Shown piece after piece: positions 34,195 through 44,035 of a stretch of 64,000 nt of DNA. The DNA lies in assembly GCA_964458605.1 (NCBI GenBank), contig CAYWLS010000001.1, positions 434,001 through 498,000 on the forward strand, in the 5' to 3' direction. The position numbers and the translations under genes are program-made. The stretch is from JBBSNV01 sp964458605. Lineage in GTDB: Bacteria > Pseudomonadota > Alphaproteobacteria > Reyranellales > JAQSWP01. The notes beneath the pieces are model-generated. The model did not search any database. It saw only the letters and a list, made by a program, of their open reading frames with translations, and was not told the DNA's origin. Numbering within the stretch: the stretch's first letter is position 1; each line of letters starts with the position of its first letter.

Positions 34195-35712
34195 ATGGTG
34201 CGCGACTGGAGCAAGGATGCAATCACCGTCGGTGTGGTGGGAACCGGCGCGATGGGACGCGGCATCGCCCAGGTCTCCGCCACCGGCGGCATGGACGTGC
34301 TGATGTTCGATGCTGCGCCGGGCGGTGCGGAGAAGGCGCGCGGCGCCATCGTCGAGCAGCTCAAGTCGCTGGTCGCCAAGGGGCGCATGACCCAGGAGGA
34401 TTGCGATGCCGCCGGCGGCCGCATGAAGGCGGTCGATACTATCGCCGCGCTGGCGTCCTGCGACGTGGTGATCGAGGCGGTGTTCGAGGATCTGGCGGTC
34501 AAGCGCAGCCTGTTCAAGGAGCTGGAAGCCGCATTGCGGCCCGACGCCATCATCGCCTCCAACACCTCGTCGATCCGCATCGCCTCGATCGCCGCCTCCT
34601 GCCGGCATCGCGGCCGCATCGCCGGCATGCATTATTTCAACCCCGTGCCGCTGATGAAGCTGGTCGAGGTGATCCGCTCCGCCGACACCGCGCCCGATAC
34701 GGTGGCGGCGCTGACCGCGATCGGCAAGCGCCAGGGCCGCGTTCCCGTCACGGTGGGCGACACGCCGGGCTTTCTGGTCAATCTGGGCGGCACCGCCATC
34801 GGTACCGAGGGCCTGCGCATCTACCAGGAGGGCGTGGCCACGCCGGCGCAGATCGACGCCATCATGCGCGACACCTGCGGCTTCCGCATGGGGCCGTTCG
34901 AGCTGATGGACCTGACCGGGATCGACGTGAACTTTCCGGCCCGCCGCATCATCTACGAAGGTTTCTTCCACGACCGGCGCATGACGCCGTCGCCGCTGCA
35001 CGAAAGCCTGTTCCATGCCGCGCGGCTGGGTCGCAAGACCAAGGCCGGCTGGTACGACTACAACGACAAGGGCGAGAAGATCGATCCGGGCGCCGATGCC
35101 GTCACCGACGCGGCGATACCGTCCAAGATCGTCGTGCCGGAGCCCATTCCCACCAACCTGATGAAACTGCTGGCCAATGCGGAGATGATCGAGAAGGACG
35201 ACGGCACTTCGCCGATCGTGCTGGCGCCGGTGGGCGAGGACTGCGCCAGCGCCTGCGTGCGGGCGGAGACCGATCCCAAGCGTACCGTGGCGATCGATGC
35301 GGTGGGCAACATCGCCAAGCGCGTCACCGTGATGATGGCGCCGGGCGGCCGCAAGCAGGTGTGCGACAGCATCGTTGCCCTGCTGCACTCGGCCGGCACC
35401 AAGGTGACGGCGATCAACGACAGCCCCGCTTTCGTCGGCCAGCGCATCGTCACGATGATCGGCAATCTCGGCTGCGAGATGGCCCAGCAGCGCATCGCCA
35501 GCCCGGCCGATATCGATACCGCCATGACGCTCGGGCTGAACTATCCGCAGGGTCCGCTGGCGCTGATGGACACGATGGGCTTGCGCATGGCCTTCACCAT
35601 CCTGACCCGGCTGCAGGCCATTACCGGCGACGATCGCTACCGGCCCAGCCAGTGGCTGCGCCGCCGCGCTCTGCTTGGCATTGCGGTCACCACGCCGGAC
35701 GAGCCCAGCTAG
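34195..35712 (+). CDS. 3-hydroxyacyl-CoA dehydrogenase (PaaH-type)
   Basis: 505 residues. N-terminal NAD-binding motif GVVGTGAMGRGIAQ (about 13-26), IIASNTSSI, and the catalytic His in GMHYFNPVPLMKLVEV. A 3HCDH C-terminal domain follows and is repeated near the end, giving the two-domain PaaH/DitL length. It oxidises 3-hydroxyacyl-CoA to 3-ketoacyl-CoA with NAD. The ATG at 34195 has a GGGAGAAG site. The gene stands 105 bases before an acyl-CoA dehydrogenase, consistent with a fatty or aromatic acid degradation region. Confidence 0.92.
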   Translation: MVRDWSKDAITVGVVGTGAMGRGIAQVSATGGMDVLMFDAAPGGAEKARGAIVEQLKSLVAKGRMTQEDCDAAGGRMKAVDTIAALASCDVVIEAVFEDLAVKRSLFKELEAALRPDAIIASNTSSIRIASIAASCRHRGRIAGMHYFNPVPLMKLVEVIRSADTAPDTVAALTAIGKRQGRVPVTVGDTPGFLVNLGGTAIGTEGLRIYQEGVATPAQIDAIMRDTCGFRMGPFELMDLTGIDVNFPARRIIYEGFFHDRRMTPSPLHESLFHAARLGRKTKAGWYDYNDKGEKIDPGADAVTDAAIPSKIVVPEPIPTNLMKLLANAEMIEKDDGTSPIVLAPVGEDCASACVRAETDPKRTVAIDAVGNIAKRVTVMMAPGGRKQVCDSIVALLHSAGTKVTAINDSPAFVGQRIVTMIGNLGCEMAQQRIASPADIDTAMTLGLNYPQGPLALMDTMGLRMAFTILTRLQAITGDDRYRPSQWLRRRALLGIAVTTPDEPS

Positions 35713-35817
35713 CTTTCGCCAGTCGGAACCCGGCGCCGTTCGTTGCGCGGTTGGCCGGGGCCGGCTTGCAATCGCCGGCCCGGGCATTAGCTTTGCGGAA
35801 AGCCTGCGAGGGAATCC

Positions 35818-36954
35818 ATGAGCGCCGATCCGATCTTCACCGCCGAGCATGAGCTGTTCCGGGACCAGGTGCGCAAGTTCGTGCAGCGCGAAATCGCTCC
35901 GTTCCACGCGCAATGGGAAAAGGAGCGGCGCGTTCCCAAGGAAGTCTGGCGCAAAGCGGGCGAGGCCGGGCTGCTATGCATGACCATGCCGGAGGAATAC
36001 GGCGGCGGCGGCGCCGATGTGCTGCATTCGATCATCCTGGGCGAGGAACTGGCGCGCGTCGCGGCCACCGGCCCGGGCTTCGGCCTGCACTCCGACATCA
36101 TCGCGCCCTATATCAACAATGCGGGCAGCGAAGAGCAGAAGCAGAAATGGCTGCCCCGGATGGCCAGCGGCGAGACGATCGCCGCCATCGCCATGACCGA
36201 GCCGGGCGCCGGCTCGGATTTGCAGAACATCAAGACCACCGCGCGGCGCGACGGCAACCATTTCGTCATCAACGGCCAGAAAACTTTCATCTCCAACGGC
36301 CAGAATTGCGACCTGGTCGTGGTGGTGGCCAAGACCGATCCCAAGGAAGGCGCCAGGGGCACCACCCTGTTCCTGGTCGAAACCGATCGCGAGGGTTTCC
36401 GCCGCGGTCGCAACCTGGAGAAGATCGGGCGCAAGGCGCAGGACACTTCGGAACTGTTCTTCGACAATATGCGCGTGCCGCCGGAGAACATGCTGGGCGG
36501 CGAGGGCCAGGGCTTCATGTGCCTGATGCGCGAATTGCCGCGCGAGCGCATGCTGATCGCCACCAATGCGTTGGCCGCCATCGATGCCGCGCTCGAGACC
36601 ACGCTCGATTACGTCAAGCAGCGCAAGGCCTTCGGCAAGGCGATCATCGAATTCCAGAACTCCAAGTTCAAGCTGGCCGAACTCAAGACCGAGGCGCTGG
36701 TCGCGCGCACCTTCGTCGAGCATTGCCTGCGCCTGCTGATGGCGAACAAGCTCGACGTCACCACGGCCGCCATGGCCAAGCTCTATTGCACCGACCTGCA
36801 GGGCAAGGTGGTCGACGAATGCCTGCAGTTGCATGGCGGCTACGGCTATATGTGGGAATATCCGATCGCGCGGCTGTGGGCGGATGCTCGCGTGCAACGC
36901 ATCTTCGGCGGCGCCAACGAGATCATGAAGGAGCTGATCGGCCGCAGCCTGTAG
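35818..36954 (+). CDS. Acyl-CoA dehydrogenase, long-chain (LCAD)-like, copy 1
   Basis: 378 residues, close in style to vertebrate ACADL: AMTEPGAGSDLQ (FAD loop), ELPRERMLIATNAL with the Glu that serves as catalytic base in LCAD/IVD-type enzymes, YVKQRKAFGKAI, LHGGYGYMWEYPIARLW and the ending GGANEIMKELIGRSL. The flavoenzyme removes two hydrogens from acyl-CoA and passes electrons to ETF. It is about 200 bases upstream of a paralogue in the same style, separated by a regulated promoter. Confidence 0.94.
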   Translation: MSADPIFTAEHELFRDQVRKFVQREIAPFHAQWEKERRVPKEVWRKAGEAGLLCMTMPEEYGGGGADVLHSIILGEELARVAATGPGFGLHSDIIAPYINNAGSEEQKQKWLPRMASGETIAAIAMTEPGAGSDLQNIKTTARRDGNHFVINGQKTFISNGQNCDLVVVVAKTDPKEGARGTTLFLVETDREGFRRGRNLEKIGRKAQDTSELFFDNMRVPPENMLGGEGQGFMCLMRELPRERMLIATNALAAIDAALETTLDYVKQRKAFGKAIIEFQNSKFKLAELKTEALVARTFVEHCLRLLMANKLDVTTAAMAKLYCTDLQGKVVDECLQLHGGYGYMWEYPIARLWADARVQRIFGGANEIMKELIGRSL

Positions 36955-36992
36955 GGCGCGGCCGGCGGGATCGTGCGGGTTTTGCAATCGCC

Positions 36993-37021
36993 TTGACCTT
37001 TACGTAAACGTAAAGTAGGGT
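36993..37021 (+). promoter_or_regulatory. Promoter with LiuR-like operator for the beta-oxidation operon
   Basis: The -35 element TTGACC (36993-36998), 17-base spacing and a weak -10 TAGGGT (37016-37021). The spacer is filled by CTTTACGTAAACGTAAAG (36998-37015), an 18-bp dyad matching in 8 of 9 pairs. It is very similar to the TTTACGTAAACGTAAA consensus described for LiuR, the MerR-family regulator of branched-chain and fatty acid degradation. It controls the gene starting at 37159 and probably the three genes of the operon. The recall of the consensus is from the literature, not from a search. Confidence 0.7.
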
Positions 37022-37158
37022 GGCAAATAGGGGACGAGAGCGGCAGTGTCGCAGCCTGAGGCGCGGCGGCCGGGCGCGTCCTATATTCTTTTGCGAAGCA
37101 CACCCGGTCGGCCGGGCACGAGGAGCGGTCAACGCTCCCAGCAAGAGGAGAGGACGAC

Positions 37159-38298
<1,140 letters not shown>

Positions 38299-38338
38299 AT
38301 CCGGCTGGACCCGCCTTTCGAACCGAAGGAGATCGACC

Positions 38339-39550
38339 ATGGTCGAAGCTTATATCTACGACGCCGTCCGCACCCCGCGCGGCAAGGGCCGCAAGGATGG
38401 TTCCTTGCACGAAGTGACGCCGACCCGCCTGGCGGTGACGGCGCTGCAGGCGCTGCGCGACCGCAACAAGCTGGACACCGCCAGGATCGACGACGTGGTG
38501 CTGGGTTGCGTCATGCCGATCGGCGAGCAGGGCGCCGACATCGCCCGCACCGCCGCGGTGATGGCCGGCTTCGCCGAGACCGTGTCGGGCGTGCAGGTCA
38601 ACCGCTTCTGCGCCTCGGGCCTGGAGGCCACCAACATGGCCGCCGCGCAGATCATGTCGGGCCAGTCGCAGGCGGCGATCGGCGGCGGCGTGGAATCGAT
38701 GTCGCGCGTGCCGATGGGCTCGGATGGCGGCGCCTGGGCGGTCGATCCGGCGGTGGCCATGCCGATGTACTTCGTGCCACAGGGCATCGGCGCCGACCTG
38801 GTCGCCACCAAATACGGCTTCAGCCGCGACGACGTCGATGCCTATGCCGTGGAGTCGCAGAAGCGCGCCAAGCACGCCTGGGACAGTGGCTATTTCAAGA
38901 AATCGGTGGTGCCGGTCAGGGACCAGAACGGGCTGGAACTGCTGGCCTATGACGAGCACATCCGGCCGCAGACCACCATGCAGTCGCTGGCCTCGCTCGA
39001 GCCCTCGTTCAAGGCGCAGGGCGAGATGATGCCGGGCTTCGACGCGGTGGCGCAGCAGCGCTACCCCGAGGTCGAGCGCATCAAGCACGTGCACCACGCC
39101 GGCAATTCCTCCGGCATCGTCGACGGCGCCGCCGCCATCCTGCTGGGCACCAAGGAATATGGCGAGCGCAACGGGCTGAAGCCGCGCGCCCGCATCAAGG
39201 GCTTCGCCTCGATCGGTTCGGAGCCGACCATCATGCTGACCGGCCCGGCGCCCTCGACCGAGAAGCTGCTGGCGCGGCTGGGCATGAAGACCACCGACAT
39301 CGACCTCTACGAGCTGAACGAGGCTTTCGCAGCGGTGGTGCTGCGCTACATGCAGAAGCTCGACATCCCGCACGACAAGATGAACGTCAATGGCGGCGCC
39401 ATCGCCATGGGCCATCCGCTGGGCGCCACCGGGGCGATGATCCTGGGCACCTTGCTGGACGAGCTGGAGCGCCGCGACCTGGCCACTGGCCTCGCCACCC
39501 TGTGCATCGGCGGCGGCATGGGCGTGTCCACCGTCATCGAGCGCGTCTGA
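38339..39550 (+). CDS. Acetyl-CoA C-acyltransferase (thiolase)
   Basis: 403 residues. The acyl-carrying Cys is in NRFCASGLEA (about 90-99), the catalytic His in GGAIAMGHPLGATGA, and the second Cys in TLCIGGGMGVS, which together define thiolases. It cleaves 3-ketoacyl-CoA with CoA to shorten fatty acids by two carbons, or condenses two acetyl-CoA. It lies between the acyl-CoA dehydrogenase and the FadB-type gene, so a degradative (FadA-like) role is most likely. The gap to fadB is 29 bases. Confidence 0.95.
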   Translation: MVEAYIYDAVRTPRGKGRKDGSLHEVTPTRLAVTALQALRDRNKLDTARIDDVVLGCVMPIGEQGADIARTAAVMAGFAETVSGVQVNRFCASGLEATNMAAAQIMSGQSQAAIGGGVESMSRVPMGSDGGAWAVDPAVAMPMYFVPQGIGADLVATKYGFSRDDVDAYAVESQKRAKHAWDSGYFKKSVVPVRDQNGLELLAYDEHIRPQTTMQSLASLEPSFKAQGEMMPGFDAVAQQRYPEVERIKHVHHAGNSSGIVDGAAAILLGTKEYGERNGLKPRARIKGFASIGSEPTIMLTGPAPSTEKLLARLGMKTTDIDLYELNEAFAAVVLRYMQKLDIPHDKMNVNGGAIAMGHPLGATGAMILGTLLDELERRDLATGLATLCIGGGMGVSTVIERV

Positions 39551-39579
39551 TCGCCATCGCTTTTGAGGATTGCAAGACA

Positions 39580-41820
39580 ATGATCAACTACAATGTCGAC
39601 AGCGACGGCATCGCCACCATCACCTGGGACATGCCGGGCCGCAGCATGAACGTGCTGAACGAAGGTTCGATCGCCGCCTTCGCCGAGGCCATGCAGAAGG
39701 CGCTGAAGGACGACAAGGTCAAGGGCGTGATCCTGGCTTCGGGCAAGGAGACGTTCATCGCCGGCGCCGATCTGGAGATGCTGCTGAGCGCCGACACCTC
39801 GGACGTGGCCAAGCTTATGCAGCAATTCTCCGAGCTGCAGCGGCTGTTCCGCACCTTCGAGATCGGCGGCAAGCCGTGGGTGGCGGCGATCAACGGCACC
39901 GCCCTGGGCGGCGGCCTGGAGATCTGTCTGGCCTGCCACTACCGCATCGCCGCCGACAATCCCAAGGCCAAGATCGGCCAGCCGGAAGTCAAGCTCGGCC
40001 TGCTGCCGGGCGGCGGCGGCACGCAGCGCATCCCGCGCCTGATCGGCGTGATGGCGGCGGCGCCGATCCTGCTCGAGGGCAAGGAGCTGTCGCCGGCCGA
40101 CGCCAAGAATCTCGGCCTGGTGCATGAGGTGGTGCCGGCCGACAAGCTGCTGGCGCGCGCCAAGGAATGGCTGACGACGCCGTCCCAGGAGGCGCCGATC
40201 AAGCCAAGCTGGGGCAAGGTGGCCAATGCCGTCGACGCCCGCGCGGTGCAGCCCTGGGACCGTCCCGGCTACAAGGTGCCGGGCTTCCCCGGCGGCCAGG
40301 TCTGGGGCCCGGTGGGCGTGCAGACCTTCATCGGCGGCAATGCCATGATCCTGGGCAAGAACGTCGCCAACTACCCGGCGCCCAAGGCCATCATGTCCTG
40401 CGTCTACGAGGGCCTGCAATTGCCGATGGATAGCGCGCTGAAGGTCGAGACGCGCTATTTCGTGTCGCTGCTGATCGATCCTACCGCCAAGAGCATGATC
40501 CGCACTCTGTTCTTCGGGCTGCAGGACGCCAACAAGCTGGCGCGCCGCCCCAAGAACGTGCCGAAGCAGGACTACAAGAAGATCGGCGTGCTGGGCGCGG
40601 GCTTCATGGGCGCCGGCATCGCCAACGTCACGGCGCGCGCGGGCGTTGCGGTGGTGCTGATCGATCGCGACCAGGAATCCGCCGACAAGGGCCGCAAGCA
40701 TGTCGAGGACGACCTGGCCAAGGATGTCGGCCGCGGCCGCCTGACCAAGGAGAAGGCGGCCGAAATCCTGGGCCGCATCACCGCCACGCCGGATTACGGC
40801 GCGCTCAAGGATTGCGAGCTGGTGATCGAGGCGGTGTTCGAGAATCGCGACGTCAAGGCCGATGTCACCAAGAAGGCCGAGGCGGCATTGCCCGCCGGCG
40901 CCGTATTCGCCTCCAACACCTCGACCCTGCCGATCACCGGCCTGGCCGAGAACAGCCGCAAGCCGGAGAACTTCATCGGCATGCATTTCTTCTCGCCGGT
41001 CGAGAAGATGCCGCTGGTCGAGCTGATCATGGGCAAGAAGACCTCGCTCGAGACCCAGGCGCGGGCGCTGGACTTCGCGCAGCGCATCCGCAAGACGCCG
41101 ATCGTGGTCAACGACAGTCGCGGCTTCTTCACCAGCCGCGTGGTGGGCGACTACATCTCCGAAGGCATCCGCCTGTTGAAGGAAGGCGTACCGGCGGCGA
41201 TGATCGAGAACGCCGCCCGCATGGCCGGCATGCCGGTCGGCCCGCTGGCCTTGAACGACGAGGTGGCGATCGACCTGTCGTGGAAGATCATCGAGCAGAC
41301 CAGGAAGGATCTGGGCGACAAATACCGCCCGTCCGGCACCGAGGACGTGGTCAAGGCGATGGTCGACCAGGGCCGCTACGGCCGCAAGGCGGGCAAGGGC
41401 TTCTACGACTATCCGGCCGAGGGCAAGGGCAAGAGCTTGTGGCCGGACCTGGCCAAGCTGTTCCCGCCCAAGCCCGAGCTGCTCTACGGCGAGGGCGAGA
41501 AGAAGAACGAAGCGGTCGAGGAGATCGAGCGCCGGCTGCTCTACGTGCAGTCGGTCGACACCGCGCGCTGCCTGGAGGAGGGCGTGCTGACTGCGCCGCA
41601 GGACGGCGATGTCGGCTCGATCATGGGCTTCGGCTTCTCGCCCAGGACCGGCGGCGCCATCAGCCTGATCGACCAGGTCGGCGTGGCGGAGTTCGTGCGC
41701 CGCTGCGACGCCATGGCCAAGAAATACGGTCCGCAATTCGAGGTGCCCAAGCTGCTGCGCGATATGGCGGCCAAGGGCGAGAGCTTCTACGGCGCCAAGG
41801 CCAGGGCAAAGGCCGCCTGA
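39580..41820 (+). CDS. fadB: FadB-type multifunctional protein (enoyl-CoA hydratase / 3-hydroxyacyl-CoA dehydrogenase)
   Basis: 746 residues from the ATG at 39580. The N-terminal crotonase domain (about 1-190) keeps both glutamates, in TALGGGLEICLAC and GQPEVKLGLLPGGGG. The Rossmann domain starts IGVLGAGFMGAGIANV near residue 330, with SNTSTLPI and catalytic His in GMHFFSPVEKMPL. Two 3HCDH C-terminal domains complete it. It performs hydration and dehydrogenation in beta-oxidation with the upstream dehydrogenase and thiolase. A strong terminator follows. Confidence 0.96.
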   Translation: MINYNVDSDGIATITWDMPGRSMNVLNEGSIAAFAEAMQKALKDDKVKGVILASGKETFIAGADLEMLLSADTSDVAKLMQQFSELQRLFRTFEIGGKPWVAAINGTALGGGLEICLACHYRIAADNPKAKIGQPEVKLGLLPGGGGTQRIPRLIGVMAAAPILLEGKELSPADAKNLGLVHEVVPADKLLARAKEWLTTPSQEAPIKPSWGKVANAVDARAVQPWDRPGYKVPGFPGGQVWGPVGVQTFIGGNAMILGKNVANYPAPKAIMSCVYEGLQLPMDSALKVETRYFVSLLIDPTAKSMIRTLFFGLQDANKLARRPKNVPKQDYKKIGVLGAGFMGAGIANVTARAGVAVVLIDRDQESADKGRKHVEDDLAKDVGRGRLTKEKAAEILGRITATPDYGALKDCELVIEAVFENRDVKADVTKKAEAALPAGAVFASNTSTLPITGLAENSRKPENFIGMHFFSPVEKMPLVELIMGKKTSLETQARALDFAQRIRKTPIVVNDSRGFFTSRVVGDYISEGIRLLKEGVPAAMIENAARMAGMPVGPLALNDEVAIDLSWKIIEQTRKDLGDKYRPSGTEDVVKAMVDQGRYGRKAGKGFYDYPAEGKGKSLWPDLAKLFPPKPELLYGEGEKKNEAVEEIERRLLYVQSVDTARCLEEGVLTAPQDGDVGSIMGFGFSPRTGGAISLIDQVGVAEFVRRCDAMAKKYGPQFEVPKLLRDMAAKGESFYGAKARAKAA

Positions 41821-41844
41821 TCCGGGCCAGCGTCAGTCTTCTGC

Positions 41845-41880
41845 AAGGGCGGCCCCTCTAGTTTGGGCCGCCCTTTTCTT
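41845..41880 (+). terminator. Rho-independent terminator after fadB
   Basis: A 9-bp stem (gggcggccc / gggccgccc), extended by AA/TT at the base, has a 9-base loop and is followed by TTTTCTTTT. It starts 25 bases after the fadB stop and closes the acyl-CoA dehydrogenase/thiolase/fadB operon. Confidence 0.92.
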
Positions 41881-41905
41881 TTGCGCCCGATCCCGCGCGG
41901 CGCTG

Positions 41906-41996
41906 GAGCAAATCGCCTTTTGACGGAATCGTTCCGGATTCCGTCAAAAGGCGAGAATTTGCTCTACACTTGAGGAATAGAGCGGATCCGCTCTAT
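41906..41996. repeat. Dispersed palindromic element, family 2, copy 1
   Basis: Two palindromes in a row. The first (41914-41953) has a perfect 17-bp stem CGCCTTTTGACGGAATC with a 6-base loop; flanking gagcaaat / atttgctc pairs extend it to 41906-41964. The second (41977-41996) is the perfect 20-bp palindrome ATAGAGCGGATCCGCTCTAT. A second copy on the other strand lies at 56178-56307. This copy ends 9 bases before the ATG of the membrane-protein gene, so its hairpin covers that gene's leader. Confidence 0.88.
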
Positions 41997-42005
41997 GGGA
42001 GACAG

Positions 42006-42674
42006 ATGACCGACAAGACCTTCTGGCGCGTGGCCGCCGCTGCGGCGCTGATCGCCGCCCTGGCTGCCATCCTGTTCTGGCCGATCCATCCGCTGGGCTG
42101 GGGCCATCCTGGCGACCCGCACGATGCGGCGTGGTTTGCCGCCGTGGCGTCGTCCGCCTACAGCCTGGCTTATGACGTGCTGATCCTGATGGTGGTGGGC
42201 AGTGCCGCCACCCTGTCGGCGCTGACGCCGGTGCTGGCGCCGATGCTAACGCCACGGGCCGGACGCTGGCTGGTCTGGCTGCTGCCGCTGTGGCTGCTGG
42301 GCTTCGCCCTGCTGGCCTCGGCCGGCGTGTTCAACGCCCATGTCGCGCCGGCCCTGGCGGCCGATGCCGCGACGCAGGCCTTCCTGGATTTGCGCGGACC
42401 GCTGCTGGGCGGGCCGCTGCACGGGGTGTTTGCCATCGGCGGATTGCTGTTCGCGGCGGCGAATGTCGCGCTGGCGGCGGTGCTCATGCGCGCCAAATTG
42501 TTCGAGCTTCCTTTTGCCGCGGCCCTGGCGATCGGCGCGATCGGCATCGGCTTGCATCCGATGCTGGGACCGGTGTTGCGCAGCATCGGCTTCGGGCTTT
42601 TTGCCCTTTCCTATCTGCGGCTGGCCGTTGCATGCTGGCGGCGCGCCCCGATCGGCATGCAAGCAGGCGCCTGA
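42006..42674 (+). CDS. Membrane protein of unknown function, about six helices
   Basis: 222 residues from the ATG at 42006 (site GGGAGAC), with hydrophobic segments at about 9-28, 50-75, 88-113, 138-160, 165-182 and 187-205. I do not recognise the family. The fourth helix region has GPLHGVFAIGGLLFAAANVAL. Its leader is occupied by a palindromic element, so its expression may be altered by it. The TfoX-domain gene starts 6 bases after its stop, so they are co-transcribed. Confidence 0.75.
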   Translation: MTDKTFWRVAAAAALIAALAAILFWPIHPLGWGHPGDPHDAAWFAAVASSAYSLAYDVLILMVVGSAATLSALTPVLAPMLTPRAGRWLVWLLPLWLLGFALLASAGVFNAHVAPALAADAATQAFLDLRGPLLGGPLHGVFAIGGLLFAAANVALAAVLMRAKLFELPFAAALAIGAIGIGLHPMLGPVLRSIGFGLFALSYLRLAVACWRRAPIGMQAGA

Positions 42675-42680
42675 GGAGAC

Positions 42681-43163
42681 ATGGCCCAGAAATCGCCGCC
42701 CGAGGTTGTCGCCTTGTTCGAACAATTGAAGCCCGCCGGCGACGATGTCGAGCGGCGCGAGATGTTCGGCTCGCCTGCCTATATCGTCAACGGCAACATG
42801 GCATTCGGCCTGCACGAGGAAAATTTCGTGCTGCGCCTGCCGCAGGCCGAGCGCGACCGCTTCGTCAAGCTGACCGGCGGCCGTCCGTTCGAACCGGCGC
42901 CGGGCCGGATCATGCGCGACTATGTCGTTTCGTCGAAGGCCCTGCGCCAGACGCCGCAGGCGCTCGGCAAGTGGCTCGACATGGCGGTGAACTATGCGCG
43001 TTCGCTGAAGCCGCCCGCGTCGCGGCCCAGCCTGGCTGCCCCCGACCATCCGCGCCGCGGCTTCGCCAAGCCGGCGCGGGGCGCCAAGCCCCAGGGTCGC
43101 CGGCCGCCCGGCAAGGTCACGGTCGAGATCAAGCCGCCGCGGCGCACGCCGCCAAAGCAATAG
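42681..43163 (+). CDS. TfoX/Sxy N-terminal domain protein with basic tail
   Basis: 160 residues. The TfoX-N domain spans about 5-95, with REMFGSPAYIVNGNMAFG and EPAPGRIMRDYVVSS. A Pro/Lys/Arg-rich tail (about 108-160) follows, such as RRPPGKVTVEIKPPRR, which is unstructured and positively charged and may bind nucleic acid. TfoX proteins regulate competence in some gammaproteobacteria, but small stand-alone TfoX-N proteins are common elsewhere with unknown roles. Together with the upstream membrane protein it forms a small operon. Confidence 0.85.
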   Translation: MAQKSPPEVVALFEQLKPAGDDVERREMFGSPAYIVNGNMAFGLHEENFVLRLPQAERDRFVKLTGGRPFEPAPGRIMRDYVVSSKALRQTPQALGKWLDMAVNYARSLKPPASRPSLAAPDHPRRGFAKPARGAKPQGRRPPGKVTVEIKPPRRTPPKQ

Positions 43164-43249
43164 GCGTAGGCCGCCCAGGAGACAGTCAGCCATCGCCGGT
43201 CGATGACGACCGGTGCATGTCGTAGAGAGCAAGAGGACAAGGGAAAGTC

Positions 43250-44017
43250 ATGAGTCTGGTCGTCACCGATACGCCTGCCGCCGGCATCGCCCGCATTTCG
43301 ATCAACCGGCCGGAGCGGCGCAACGCCTTCAATCCCGAAGTGCGAGATGCGCTGATCGCCGCCTACGACGCGGCGATCGCCGACGAGGGGATTCGCGCCA
43401 TCGTCATGGGCTCCAGCCACGGCGTGTTCTGCGCCGGCGGCGACATCACCGGCATGGTCGAGAGCACGCCCGAGAGCGGACGCGCGCGCATGAAGCGCAA
43501 CCATCAGTTCGTGCGTTCGATGATCGAGTGCCGCAAGCCGGTGGTGGCGGCGGTCGAGGGATTTGCGGTCGGCGCCGGGTGCGGCCTGGCGCTGATGGCC
43601 GACACCATCGTGCTGGGCGAGGGCGCCGTCATGGGCATCCCGTTCTTCAAGATCGGCCTGGTGCCGGACTACGCGATCTTCCATCTGCTGCCGCGCCGCA
43701 TGGGCCAGGCCCAGGCGCGCCAGGTGCTGCTCTACGGCCGCAACTACAAGGGCCGGGAGGCCCTCGATATCGGCCTGGCCGACGTCGTGACGCCGGACGC
43801 CCAGGTCGCCGACAAGGCAATCGCGCTGGCCCAGGAACTGGCGGCGCAGCCGCGTCACGCCTTCGCCGTGACCAAGATGCAGCTGGCGCTCTATCCCCAG
43901 TCGCTCGACGCATCGCTGGAGATGGAGAACATGGCGCAGTCATTGAGCTTCCATACCGCCGACCATGCCGAGGGCAAGGCGGCGTTCCTGGAGAAGCGCA
44001 AACCGAAATTCGCTTGA
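43250..44017 (+). CDS. Crotonase-superfamily protein, PaaG-like isomerase rather than hydratase
   Basis: 255 residues with the crotonase fold (ISINRPERRNAFNPEVRDAL; oxyanion loop FCAGGDITGM). The first hydratase Glu is Gly here (AVGAGCGLALMAD) and the second is also lost. The Asp in FKIGLVPDYAIFHLLP matches the catalytic Asp of PaaG-type isomerases. Thus hydratase activity is unlikely, and a shift of a double bond or ring-opening isomerisation is more plausible. It precedes the fumarylacetoacetase-superfamily gene by 18 bases, so the pair may act in an aromatic or unsaturated-acid pathway. Confidence 0.85.
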   Translation: MSLVVTDTPAAGIARISINRPERRNAFNPEVRDALIAAYDAAIADEGIRAIVMGSSHGVFCAGGDITGMVESTPESGRARMKRNHQFVRSMIECRKPVVAAVEGFAVGAGCGLALMADTIVLGEGAVMGIPFFKIGLVPDYAIFHLLPRRMGQAQARQVLLYGRNYKGREALDIGLADVVTPDAQVADKAIALAQELAAQPRHAFAVTKMQLALYPQSLDASLEMENMAQSLSFHTADHAEGKAAFLEKRKPKFA

Positions 44018-44035
44018 GCTGGACTGGGGCAGGGC

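Noticed and set aside
39346..41736. A 796-residue open frame on the minus strand opposite thiolase and fadB
   Set aside because: It is a mirror of strong plus-strand codon bias in GC-rich DNA; composition is His/Arg/Gln-rich with no domain, and fadB on the other strand is certain.
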